The position numbers and the translations under genes were made by a program. A stretch of 43,165 nucleotides of DNA from Amanita rubescens (Eukaryota; Basidiomycota; Agaricomycetes; Agaricales; Amanitaceae). Location: contig WION01000447.1 in NCBI GenBank assembly GCA_015039365.1, positions 1-43,165 on the forward strand, in the 5' to 3' direction. The notes below the pieces were generated by a model. The model saw only the letters and a program-made list of their open reading frames with translations, was not told the origin of the DNA and did no database searches. Below, in pieces: positions 30,529 to 43,165 of this stretch; within the stretch, counting starts at the first letter, position 1, and each line of letters opens with the position of its first letter.

Positions 30529-30957
30529 TTTCGGTCTTGCTCGGCCTGCAAGGTATTCATGTCCTGTCTATTCCAAAAAGTTTTAATATCGTCCTTCGAG
30601 CCTTATGAATATTGTCCGTGCATTGCTGCCTGCCGTCGGGTCGGCGAGGAGCTCCATGCCGTTATAGACCTGATTGTTACGAAATCGTCAGGGTCGCCTT
30701 TATCTCTTTCAAGCAGTGCTTGCGTCCCTGACATCAATTGCAAAGCTTTCAAACAATACTCTTCTAGTGACTACATTGCTCGGTTAATGTCATTTGCGGC
30801 CATCTAAATAGCCATCTTGGTGGCAATTGTCTGCGCATATATAAAAGGTCCTCCATTTTTCTCTATTGTTCTCCATTCCTCGTCTTGCTTATCCTCCGTT
30901 GCTGTGCGTGACTGACGCTTCGTGTTCTTCATTGCTAACTCTGCTCAGGAAAGCAGG
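30529..30957. promoter_or_regulatory. Intergenic/promoter region with likely 5'-UTR intron
   Basis: TATATAAAAGG lies at 30838-30848. A 45-bp intron-like stretch (30904-30948: GTGCGT donor, CTGAC and GCTAAC branch candidates, CTCAG acceptor) sits just before the start codon at 30958, suggesting an intron in the leader. A short frame at 30559-30807 has no support. Confidence 0.5.
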
Positions 30958-32061
30958 ATGGAAAGCTTTTACGCCGATTTGCATGTCTGCCTCAACGACC
31001 CAACAACGTGCATGAAGTTGCTGCGCAGTCCTCCAGTTGAGGCCCAGGGCATCCTTATCGCGCTTGATCCGGCGTTGCCCTATTCTCCTCAGGACGCCGA
31101 GGAGATGACCCTCCAACTCCTCAAGTCGTTTTCGTCCTGCAGGCAATTGACGTCCCTCACTCTTCCCAGAATCTCCCCCGTTCACGCGCCAATCATTGCA
31201 AATTACTCCACCATCACGCACCTGTCAATCGGCAAAATCAACCTCTTTGTCGCCGTACACATCCTCACTATGTGCACCTCACTCCAGAACGTTGAATTCA
31301 AAATGATAACATACAGCACAAAGCAATCCATGCCACCGCTCCTCTACGACCGCCAACAACTAAAAGCCATGAAAAGCATCAAGATACACGATGCACAATG
31401 TCACTTCATGGACCTACTCCACCACTTTGCATGTCCTGGTCTTGAAGTCTTGGACGTGACCAACAATCGGATGCAATGTTCAGTGGGCGAGCAACTACAA
31501 TGGTTCTTGTCATGCGAAACTGCATTCACCGACTTCCTGCTCCACTCCGCCAGTAATTTGAAGGAGTTGTCCGTCTTCGACGATAACGAAAGCGACCCGT
31601 TGGACGTCGGGCTTGCCGAGACATTGCATTACGTCTTCAACCAAATCCTTCGCCACCCGTGTGCTCTGGAAAAGGTTTGCCTCCCAAGGTTAACAGAGAT
31701 GCCGTTCAAGCACAATGGATCCGGGTTCTTACACGATCTGCGTGATGCGATTTCCCTGCTTTCTCAGGAATTGCCTGTGGACCGTGTTATGGATCCGCCT
31801 CCACCTGCTCCCGGTGCCATACGAGCGTACATTCATGATGCGGTCAGGGGTGGAGCATGTGTTCGTCCGAGAGAGGAACATGTACCGTTGGCCAAGGACC
31901 ACTCGACTAACATTATGCCGAAAGGTTACGTGTTTGCCTGTGACGACTGCCCGCAGAAAACGCGGAACGAGAAGAGCATACTAGCCGTTAGAATGTTTGC
32001 CGAACTTGCTGACTTTCATTACGATATCCGCATCGGAGACAGGATAGTTTTGAACTGTTGA
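30958..32061 (+). CDS. Leucine-rich, F-box-less protein of unknown function
   Basis: A single uninterrupted exon encodes 367 residues from the ATG at 30958; a longer frame would need a GTG start. No F-box motif is seen at the N-terminus. The body has irregular Leu-rich units (CRQLTSLTLPRIS, ITHLSIGKINLF, LEVLDVTNNRM, LKELSVFDDNE) like the repeat part of basidiomycete F-box/LRR proteins, so it could be a derived F-box relative. The C-terminus is different in character, with FACDDCPQKT and a final Cys. The absence of introns is unusual among its neighbours. Confidence 0.75.
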   Translation: MESFYADLHVCLNDPTTCMKLLRSPPVEAQGILIALDPALPYSPQDAEEMTLQLLKSFSSCRQLTSLTLPRISPVHAPIIANYSTITHLSIGKINLFVAVHILTMCTSLQNVEFKMITYSTKQSMPPLLYDRQQLKAMKSIKIHDAQCHFMDLLHHFACPGLEVLDVTNNRMQCSVGEQLQWFLSCETAFTDFLLHSASNLKELSVFDDNESDPLDVGLAETLHYVFNQILRHPCALEKVCLPRLTEMPFKHNGSGFLHDLRDAISLLSQELPVDRVMDPPPPAPGAIRAYIHDAVRGGACVRPREEHVPLAKDHSTNIMPKGYVFACDDCPQKTRNEKSILAVRMFAELADFHYDIRIGDRIVLNC

Positions 32062-32622
32062 ATAAGTATCACACTAAGTATTCCATCAGTAATATAATGT
32101 TATATTTTCAACATGCTGACGTGGCATTGTCGCGTTATCGATTGTAATTGCGTAATAGATCACATGAACACTACGAAAACCTGAATTTCCTTCGCATGCG
32201 ATAAGCCGCGACAACACAGCATTTAGACATCAGCTCTTTCTATTCGAAAACTCTAAACGATGGTTTGGCTGGCTCACGTCAACCAAGTTACGAACTCGGT
32301 ATCAACGCATGTCAATTTCTGAGCGCTGACTTCAAGGCACTGATCTTAGACCGCCTCAAGTGGGCGTATCCTCCCACGTAACACCATAGTAACCCGCAAG
32401 ATAGCACCCTAGAACGCGTAAGTGTTCAGTATGTGGGTGTTCGAGCGGCGCCGCGTTATAAATCAGGTCTGATGTGAAGCTTACAGGACTTCAAATCAGT
32501 ATTACTGATCATCCCATTTCGTCACATATTTCACAGGCCACATAGTACTTATAATCAGAGACGGGCTCAGTGAAAAGCATCATCCAAAGTCTTTTGGTTT
32601 CATCGAATCTCTCTACAGAAAC
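32062..32622. other. Intergenic/promoter region upstream of the first old yellow enzyme
   Basis: It contains the 3' end of the LRR-like gene and a TATA-like GTTATAAATC near 32454-32463. No other gene or repeat was recognised. Confidence 0.5.
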
Positions 32623-34171
<1,549 letters not shown>

Positions 34172-35217
34172 ACTAGATACAGAGTAATATATCAATGTAG
34201 TATGTGTATGATGGATAATGAAATGTGATGTCACTCTGTAACATTTCCTTAATTTGAACGTCTTCTTTCAGCAAAGCCAGGTCTCCAGTGCTGTATATTT
34301 GACCCGCATCTGGAGTCTTGACATTGTGGGCACGTCGGCCCCGCATTTGAATTCTTCACGCTCGTCAGAGCTTCTCGGGCTTTGGAGGTTGGCTTGCGAC
34401 ACGCCAGTTGGTGCCCAACTGATGCGTCATCCCGTCGGCAAGGATCTCTCCAACGTATCTGGAATCATCCTTTCTCGGTGGGCATGTCGGGCGGTGTGGT
34501 CTCCGTAACATTGCTAAATATCTGGTGCAGCTCGTGATGAGATCCTTCACGAATTCCTGGAAGCATAACTTCCATCCATCAACAATATCATCTTGTGTCG
34601 TTGCCGTAAGTACCTGCCATAAGTCTAAGCATCGCTATGCTCAATAATGTGTCCTGCAGAGCCTCTTGCTCTAGCAGTTGGCCGAGACAGGAAATGCTTG
34701 CTGAATATTTTATTATAATAACGCACATGAAGGCAATGAATGACCAACGTTGCCCTTCATGATCCGCAATTTTGATGCATTTTTAGGTCCTCTATATCTG
34801 ATATGGCCGATTCAGGATGCTGAATGATCTTCGAATATCAGACTAAGTATAGTGTCTGCGACGCGACCGTTTGATGATGCCATGGAGATCGGTAAAAACT
34901 AGCGCAATACTGATGCTGTGGCGAGCTCGCCTAACAATTTCAAACTACAATTTGTTCAGACTCTGCGTCAAAAAAAACGGACTCCCAACTTTTTATTTGT
35001 AATAAAGTTAGTGCAAACTGATATAAGTGCGATCGGAATGCAATATGAAGCTTTTCGTGATATGGGGACAAGAGCATCATGATCAATTCCGCGCCATCAA
35101 GGATATCCCACTTTGGCACATATTTCGCATGCAAGAAAGTACTTATAGCGAGAAGATTGACGGCCCCCGTAGTGTGTATCCGCTCTCCACTTTATTAACA
35201 AATAACCGTGCAGAAGT
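34172..35217. other. Spacer between the tandem old yellow enzymes
   Basis: About 1 kb without a supportable gene. Plus-strand frames near 34340-34530 look partly coding-like, but no start, splice pattern or domain could be established. Confidence 0.4.
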
Positions 35218-36784
<1,567 letters not shown>

Positions 36785-37498
36785 AGATTCAAACTGTATG
36801 TTTATGTTGTGTATGGGCCCGCCCTGGAATGTGGGATGCGAGCTGCACTGACAACTTGCACTTTCCATTGATCGATTAGTGATATTATTAGCATGTGCAC
36901 CTTTTTACGTAAGGAGCACTTCCATTTCCAGACTTCTGAGTCTTCGTACTAGCTCGTAATCGCGCCCGTCAGATTAGGAATTCATCATCATCAACAGAGC
37001 CGTCTTTCTAAAAGTTCTAAAAGAAGGTACCGAGTTTGTCAAGACGGGCGCCGTCGTTGTGTTTTGACATTGACACCGGCCTCCAATAATGTTCCTGGCA
37101 TCAAGCATTGAGCTTCAGGGTCAAAATGTCTTCGGATTGTAAGCCCGATTTCTCACTTGAAATGTCTAGGCTTTCGGATTATGCTGATGCACCAATTCTG
37201 TAATAATAAATCGGAAATTTTTACTCAAATAGGTCGTTGCGCTGTGTATGCCGTCCCCAGACTTAGGCCGTACCAATCTCCTAACTTGGTGTTCAACTTC
37301 TAATCGAATCTTCCATTGGAATGGTCGTGGAGCCTACGTACTGGCAGCTCCACATACTTTGCTATATAAGTATCCGCTCCTTGTCATACTTCGCCTAATG
37401 TCGTAATAATAACATTGGCGCCATCATCGACGGGGAGCCGAAAAGCGTCTTGAATCCCTAGCGCGACTGCATTCCTCAATACCCCCTCGATTCTGGGC
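36785..37498. promoter_or_regulatory. Intergenic/promoter region
   Basis: It holds the 3' end of the second old yellow enzyme and the promoter of the cysteine-rich gene. TATATAAG lies at 37363-37370, about 130 bp upstream of the start codon. No other feature was recognised. Confidence 0.5.
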
Positions 37499-37827
37499 AT
37501 GTTTGGCAAGGTTCCCTTGTCTCTGTTGTGCCTCGCAGCCGGTGGAATTGTTCATGCTGCATTTCTTATTACGGATGTTAACGAAATGTAAGCAGTTAAT
37601 GTTTTTAGGATTTTCCGCCTCACGTTATTGATGCAATCTCTAGACCGCTGACCGCCGCGAACAATCAGTCTCAGGACATTGCCGCCTGTGGCATCCGGGG
37701 CTTCTTTCCACACACTTGCTGGAGATACTGCAATAGGCCCAAGTGGTGTTGGATTCAGCCAGATACCACATGTTATCGTGATAGTGACTGCAACTCAGAT
37801 GCTCCATGTTATGGGGTCTGCGGTTGA
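37499..37827 (+). CDS. Small secreted cysteine-rich protein
   Basis: Two exons (37499-37587 and 37644-37827), joined by a GTAAGC...CTCTAG intron, encode 90 residues. MFGKVPLSLLCLAAGGIVHA is a clear signal peptide. The mature part ends in eight cysteines within about 45 residues, in the order AACG, TCWRYC, KWCW, TTCY, SDCN, APCY, GVCG. Four disulfides are therefore possible. No family is recognised. Small secreted Cys-rich proteins in fungi act as effectors, antimicrobial peptides or surface proteins, and the gene could be any of these. It has its own TATA box at 37363-37370. The gene stands alone between an oxidoreductase pair and a retroelement-derived gene. Confidence 0.75.
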
Positions 37828-38151
37828 CTAGTACGGAAGGATTTCGTACCAGATTCTTGCACGTACAATGATGGTTGGGAGAACCTCCCCACAGATGACT
37901 CATCAATTGATAGTAAACATATGGTCCTATGATTCCCGCTATGTCTTGCAATGTAGATATAATTCGGTTCCTAGTATGCTAACAATGTGCCGTTTGTAAT
38001 CTCAAAGGAAAGTTCAGTAGAAACAAAAAAACTGCGCTTTAAAGAGATACCGCACTCATTTATGAACTTCAGTTTTAGTATTCGTTAATATTTCTACACG
38101 GCGCGGCTATAATACAACAAATTTGATACCAATGTACATCGTACTCGAGAT
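37828..38151. other. Intergenic region between convergent genes
   Basis: The 3' sequences of the cysteine-rich gene (+) and of the RNase H protein (-). Nothing else recognised. Confidence 0.6.
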
Positions 38152-39639
38152 TTATCCCACAAAATTCGTGATAGGAATAAGGAGGTGCGCGAGATGTCGC
38201 GGAACGGGTGGCACATACGACAACAGCGTGGCGTTCAACCCTGGTACGCCGCGAGATGGGTTGTCCGCCAGATTCTCCATGCTGGAGATCCATTTCATGC
38301 TAAGCTGAATGTCATATTCATCGACCATGTCGAGAATACGCGAAAGCACTTGCTGCTGAAGTAGGGGATTCGCGGATTGTTTCTCGATCGCCTTCACAAC
38401 TCCGGCATTGTCAGAACGAACGAGAATAGAAATTGAATTTGCGTTCCGCTCTTGCCATGTAGCCCAATGAATGGTTGTCCATAAGCCAATTTCGACAGCC
38501 AGCATCTCTGTCCAGCTGACGTCGGGCGATTTGCCTGTAAGGGGAACTGCATCCGTAAATTTCCATGCCAGCCATTGGTCATCCATCACAAATCCAATCC
38601 CCCAAGCCGAGGCATCGACGTATATTTCAACGTTTACTTCGCCACTCGGTGGAAGTTGTGGCGGATCAGATGCAGAACGTGGCCTGTTACGCCAGTTTAT
38701 CAAGGCGAACCGCTGTAATTCCGTGCGTTGATCGCGTGCCGTTTGGTGAGCTGCGGCACAGAATGCCCTGACCCGTGTCAGGGCTGATTCATCTCCTGAA
38801 TGAGCGGCCTTCATGAGCGCTTGCAGGTGACCAAACGTTGTTATTGGCTTTGGACTATGAACGGGTAATGGCTTCGGGAGTGTGGGTGTGGATTTTGGAA
38901 TCGCGGGCAAAATCGTAGCTTTCCGGGAAGGCGGACTAGCCGTGACCGGCGTCTTCGGTTCCTGGAATTCGAAGGGAATCGGGATTATAGGGAGATTGTT
39001 TTGTAACGTCCTCCCCAGCTCTGTAGTCTTGTAATTGGTGACTCGGTTCGTGAGGCGATTTCCAGCGCTCGAATCATCGAGAACAGCGTCATCGTCCACA
39101 ACTTCCGACGTTGAGCAACGATCAAGATCGTCGGAAAAAACCGAGGAACCGAGTAACAAGCGCTCCAGAGTAGAGGAGTCGCTTCCATCGGAACAGCTTC
39201 TCAGCGATTTCGCCGGGCTACCGATGCCCTTTTCCTGCGACAGCTCATCGAAAGCAATTCGTAGGGCCAATACTTGATCCCGCAATAGGTCCAATTCTCC
39301 TTTCGCCACATCTAGCAGCTGTTTATGCCGTTCAAGATTTTGAACGGCCTGATCTCGCTCCTCCCTGGAACGCGTCAGCAGTGCCATATCATGCTCCTCC
39401 TGCAGTAGCCGTCCTTCACGGACGCCATCAAGGAAGGTTGAGGAGAGGCGCACCTCCCTCTCACTGAGGGCATCCTTGAACGATTGATCATTGCTTTGTT
39501 TCGCAGTCACTAGGTGGGCCACGTAGGAACGACATATCGCGCAACTCATCGGGTGAACTATGCCAAAGTTTGGCCTGAAAGTCCATGCCAACGCAGTCTC
39601 GTCGATGGGAGTGCGCTCGGGATCAACGACATCGTGCAT
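38152..39639 (-). CDS. Coiled-coil / RNase H-like protein, retroelement-derived
   Basis: A single uninterrupted frame of 495 residues. The N-terminus has a short CAIC cysteine pair (about 33-36) and then about 100 residues of coiled coil (EREVRLSSTFLDGV, RSREERDQAVQNLERH, KGELDLLRDQVLALR). A Ser/Pro-rich linker with SPPSR and PLPVHSPKP follows. The last ~160 residues are an RNase H fold as in DIRS/gypsy-type retroelements. Asp342 lies in VEIYVDASAWGIGF, Glu378 in SWTEMLAVE, Asp410 in RSDNAGVV and Asp459 in LADNPSR, so the DEDD metal-binding set is complete. There is no reverse transcriptase, integrase or flanking LTR, and the frame has no stop, which suggests a domesticated gene rather than a fresh insertion. 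The start at 39639 is the first ATG of the frame; its role is unknown. Confidence 0.8.
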   Translation of the reverse strand: MHDVVDPERTPIDETALAWTFRPNFGIVHPMSCAICRSYVAHLVTAKQSNDQSFKDALSEREVRLSSTFLDGVREGRLLQEEHDMALLTRSREERDQAVQNLERHKQLLDVAKGELDLLRDQVLALRIAFDELSQEKGIGSPAKSLRSCSDGSDSSTLERLLLGSSVFSDDLDRCSTSEVVDDDAVLDDSSAGNRLTNRVTNYKTTELGRTLQNNLPIIPIPFEFQEPKTPVTASPPSRKATILPAIPKSTPTLPKPLPVHSPKPITTFGHLQALMKAAHSGDESALTRVRAFCAAAHQTARDQRTELQRFALINWRNRPRSASDPPQLPPSGEVNVEIYVDASAWGIGFVMDDQWLAWKFTDAVPLTGKSPDVSWTEMLAVEIGLWTTIHWATWQERNANSISILVRSDNAGVVKAIEKQSANPLLQQQVLSRILDMVDEYDIQLSMKWISSMENLADNPSRGVPGLNATLLSYVPPVPRHLAHLLIPITNFVG

Positions 39640-41313
39640 AACGGTGAAAATGGGGGAGAGCTCGGGGTGGGATGAAGTGGGATGGGTATACGGATAACAT
39701 GCTTAGTGGACAGCCTTGTTGTATATGTGGGCGATGCACGTGCCCTGGGAACCTTGCGCCCGCACGCTGCACTCACGTTGTATATCCGTTTACATCCACA
39801 CCATTCGAGAAGACAACGATGCACGGCCCTGCTAGTTGTTCACCATGCTACGAATACACGTGTGTGCACAGTGCTTTCTCAAAGAACAATGACACTTACA
39901 AGCTGATATAGCGGAATAAATCGGTTCGGACAAAGAAGTACAAATTGATGAGCGCGGAGATACTAGGGCGCTCCGCCTGGGATCCGAGCTAAATGTCATT
40001 CTTCAAGCTTCAAATGCCCAGAGATGATTCGATGATGAGTTGTATCCTTGCAATGCCGTCAGCGCCTATTTCGCCACTACTGGCTCAACCACAAAATCAG
40101 ACGACGCACATCTCTATGGGCGGCGGGCGAATCAACGGATGTTAGGCGCAGCAAACCGAACTTCCGTACGTCCCAAAACGTTCGTACTCTGTTGCGCAAT
40201 ACCTAATTGACCTAGGGGCGAACGTTAAAAGCCTCTTCACGAGGTCTTGATCCTTTTTCCGGGACTTCAAAGACAAAGGGAACGCCAGGCTTTCACGACT
40301 TATGATAATGATTCCGTGTGGGGCTCTGTACCGGCTTCGAGTGCGCGCCAAGCACCAAGCTTTGCCGGAAAGAAAGCTACAAACAAAATCGTTATTGCTC
40401 TGCTCATCGCCGTACTTTCAACATTCCGCACCATGTAATTGTCTTGCTTGGCTCATGACCATATTTTGGACATTGTATATGCGATGTGTTTGGTGAGGTT
40501 GCGAATGTGCAGCCTTGCAACCAAAGCCTTGGCGCTACACCTGCTGCGGTCGTGTATTTAGCGTGGAAAATCGGACTCGTCGACACTTACATCTCAGATT
40601 ACTTGTTTGTATCTGTCACAATATGCAACACCCTTGTATGCAAACTTTGCTTTAAAATTGCCTGGACAAGCTAGCGCGAATTGTATTTGCTGATGATCGA
40701 TGAGGTGGTACGTAGCTCGTTTGTCAGTTTGTCCATTCAGGGACTGATGTGACATTTCGGTGTATGCGAGCTCGGTGCCATTTCGGCCTTCCCAGAGGCT
40801 TCGTAGGACGCCAAGGAACCCTTGTTGCCATCTGGAAATCGGCCGCTTTGATGTTGTACGTATGACGCCTCTCCGAATCGAACCAAGCTAAAAATAGAAT
40901 CGCCCTGATGCCTACATCCGACGCCCCCTTGAATAATCCTCCAGAATTATGCCTGACATATCGACTAAGTATCTGGAAGACCTGTCATGTTTTTTATGAG
41001 AGGAAGCTTGCCTTTTCCGAGTTAACCTCTGCCGCAAATCAAATTTTACGGACGGTGGGCCTTCTTCTGTGCTTTCCGTGAAGAATCATACTTTAGATTA
41101 TCACGACTCCGGCCACCGCGGCCACCGTGACACTTCTATTTTCGTCGTTTGTGTTCTCTTGTTGTATACTGCTTGAAAAAAATATCGAGCTGGCCTGTGT
41201 ATCGTACACAAAATAACAAACCAGAACTCGGTGGATGCCGCTGAATGCTAGTTAGGAAGCAAGACATCTTTCCCAGTCATTATCTCTCAGAAACCTTCGC
41301 GCCATCCCCTCGT
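39640..41313. other. Long intergenic stretch, no gene seen
   Basis: About 1.7 kb. Only short overlapping open frames occur, none with splice continuation or a motif. I see no repeat shared with other parts of the window and no RNA gene. Confidence 0.5.
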
Positions 41314-43128
41314 ATGACACCTCAGGGTCTAGAAGATTTCGACTTCTATTTAGCAAATCTGGCGACCCCCACAGGATCGACAAAAATGTTCACTACTTTC
41401 TCTCAATTTTTACCTTCGCTGATTTTTCGCTTCGCCCAGGAATAGCTCCGAAGCACCACTTTGGCAACCAAGCGTCTTTCAGCTACCCGACGATCTCTTC
41501 TCTATAACCAGTTCCGCAGAGGACGACCTCGTCTCTGTCCTATTGAGGGACATTCAGTCCAGTAACTTTGATAATCGCATTGGTGACGTGCCGTCGATTT
41601 GTGATTTTCTGGACACAGAATTTAGTCATGAGTTTGACGTGCACGACGTCCTACACTACGAGGACAAAGAGATTAATGCTTCAGTACCGAGCGCCGTAAC
41701 AGCGGCCGTTGACAACACTGCGTGCCAGTTTCCGGAGGTGGCCTCTGATGAAACTTTGTCAGCGGAAACTGTCCACAATGCAGTTTCCCGACAGTCTGAT
41801 GTCACAGGCCACCATGCAGCAAGGGATCAGTCCTCTGTCAACTCCGACGAAGAGAGAACCCAGCGCGGCATAATTGATGCATCCGTTCCGGCAAAGCCAC
41901 CCGCACGGGCGAGAAATCAGTCCTCCTTTGTCTAGGCCACAAACCAGGCGCTCCAATCAAAGACCAACAGATTCGCATGCTGCCACGCACCCTCCTCGTC
42001 CTGACAATGCCAAAGGCGAGCTTTCATCTTATCCTGATTTTAACAGTATTTCAATACCACAACGCAGATACAAGTGACATGGGCGCGCCGAGCCTCCAAA
42101 ATATGCATGAAGAGCATGGTGGTGTCGACGAACACCCTCCGAGGTAATTCGACGCGTCTCTCTAGCGGAAACATTCCTTACTGAACGTGGACAAGCCCGA
42201 CGCGTGAAAGTGCGCATATACCCGATACTCCCCCCAGTAAACCCCAAATCTGGCTGAAGCCAAGATTAATCAAAACGCCAGCCGGGTGCGAAGTTGCGGA
42301 TGCCACTAGTCCAACATTTCACCCGGCGCCAGTCCAATATCATCTTCTTCCAATTCGCGGTCGTCCTCGTGGCTCAAAGACAGGCGGGAAACAGAATCAA
42401 ACTAACGCATCCTCAAGCTCCGGTTTGGGCGACGCGCCACAGCCTTTTGATTATTCCGCACCAACAACACTCTAGATTCTACAACAGAGAAGCAGAAAAA
42501 GGCTAGAGCCAAGCCAAAGAAAGTCGTCCAACCAAATCCCTACCAGATTTATCAAAGTATCCTGCGAGAGGCGAAAAACGCACTAATGACGATATTTCCA
42601 CTCCACGGTCCCCAACGACATCTTCTTGTGGCTCCGATTCCATCATCGGTAATACTACCTTCTTCATTCGATAGGGAGTCCACCGACGATGCATTACCCT
42701 TTGTCGATCCCGGACGATCCAGGGTTCTTTGTTCTGACAAACGCTGAATGGGACAGCGTCTCAGGCACCCAGCGCTCGCCCTTATGGCCCGACATGTCGC
42801 GGCGATCGCTTCCTTTGTTCTTCTAATGAAACTTCAGTCCCGGAGGATCACTGGTCTATCCTGTCCTGATGCCTCCAGACGCTCCGTCAAGTTCTTGACT
42901 GCGTTGACTGACACCTCGTGTGGGAAGCGGAAGCGGGTTATGGACGACAATGAACTGGTTGAAACAAAGAATAGCCACAAACGACGGGCTCTGAAAGCCT
43001 CAAGTTCCTCACGGCAGGGATTGTATGGCAATCGTGTCGCAGCTATCTCATCTACACCTACGCGCAGTATCTACGAGAAGGTCGATTCATCAGGAAATTT
43101 AGTCTCCGATGACCAAAAAAGACGATAA
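41314..43128 (+). pseudogene. Decayed gene for an AT-hook-like, low-complexity nuclear protein
   Basis: The start looks intact: exon 41314-41387 (MTPQGLEDFDFYLANL) joins exon 41440 onward through a good GTTCAC...CCCAG intron. An acidic/Ser-rich frame follows (SSAEDDLVSVLLRDIQ) until a stop at 41933. From there coding-like sequence continues but jumps frame about every 100 bp. Examples are SPPLSRPQTRRSNQRP (41900s), DTSDMGAPSLQNMHEEHGG (42067), LPIRGRPRGSKTGG (about 42350, an AT-hook-like RGRPRGSK), DSTTEKQKKARAKPKKVV (42475), RGEKRTNDDISTPRSPTTSS (42570) and KRKRVMDDNELVETKN (42930). It ends at 43128. The composition suggests a former transcription-regulator-like protein. Numerous indels make function unlikely, unless the sequence itself has indel errors. 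The family is not identified. Confidence 0.5.
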
Positions 43129-43165
43129 GCCATAGCAGATCTGCAGAGAGATTTGCGAAGCTATA

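Overview
The window comes from a mushroom-forming basidiomycete (Agaricomycetes), a genomic assignment I infer from gene style. Introns are mostly 45-60 bp and very frequent, 10-40 nt exons are common, TATA boxes sit about 30-80 bp upstream of starts, and the content is typical of the group: F-box/LRR proteins, an enlarged PA-clan serine protease family, a standalone I9 propeptide-type inhibitor, and an RNase H-bearing retroelement-derived protein. I found no rRNA, tRNA or CRISPR array. Most coding sequences had to be assembled by hand across introns from splice sites and reading frame, and no transcript was available to test them.

Layout. 1-1508: repeat-rich non-coding DNA. 1509-2877 (-): secreted basic protein of unknown family with a duplicated mini-exon. 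4398-5761 (+): F-box protein. 5951-9163: inverted duplication carrying two divergently transcribed secreted acid-phosphatase-type phosphoesterases. 9776-14842: a second inverted duplication. Its left arm holds a 15-exon subtilisin-like (S8) protease without signal peptide, its right arm holds only the I9 propeptide as an 88-residue protein, and a broken plasma-membrane H+-ATPase fragment lies between the arms. 14843-17475: non-coding and repetitive, with one weak spliced candidate. 17476-18121 (-) and 19728-20389 (+): two small five-exon genes that share intron phases and look like one small-protein family (possibly beta-trefoil). A frameshifted gene remnant lies between them. 20571-22753 (-): PA-clan (trypsin-fold) protease-like protein with a long acidic tract. 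23712-25373 (-): NAPE-hydrolysing phospholipase D-type metallo-hydrolase. 26059-28113 (+): uncharacterised Ser-rich protein. 28609-29528 (-): putative CxxC/CxxC nuclear protein, divergent from a cyclophilin at 29675-30528 (+). 30958-32061 (+): LRR-like protein. 32623-34171 and 35218-36784 (+): tandem old yellow enzymes with identical exon lengths. 37499-37827 (+): small secreted eight-cysteine protein. 38152-39639 (-): coiled-coil/RNase H protein. 41314-43128 (+): heavily frameshifted gene with an AT-hook-like motif.

The strongest theme is local duplication followed by divergence: two head-to-head inverted duplications, one tandem gene pair, one duplicated exon and one dispersed small-gene pair. 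A protease/inhibitor-like neighbourhood runs from about 9.8 to 22.8 kb: an S8 protease, an isolated copy of its own propeptide, two related small inhibitor-like proteins and a PA-clan protease. Whether these products interact is inference only.
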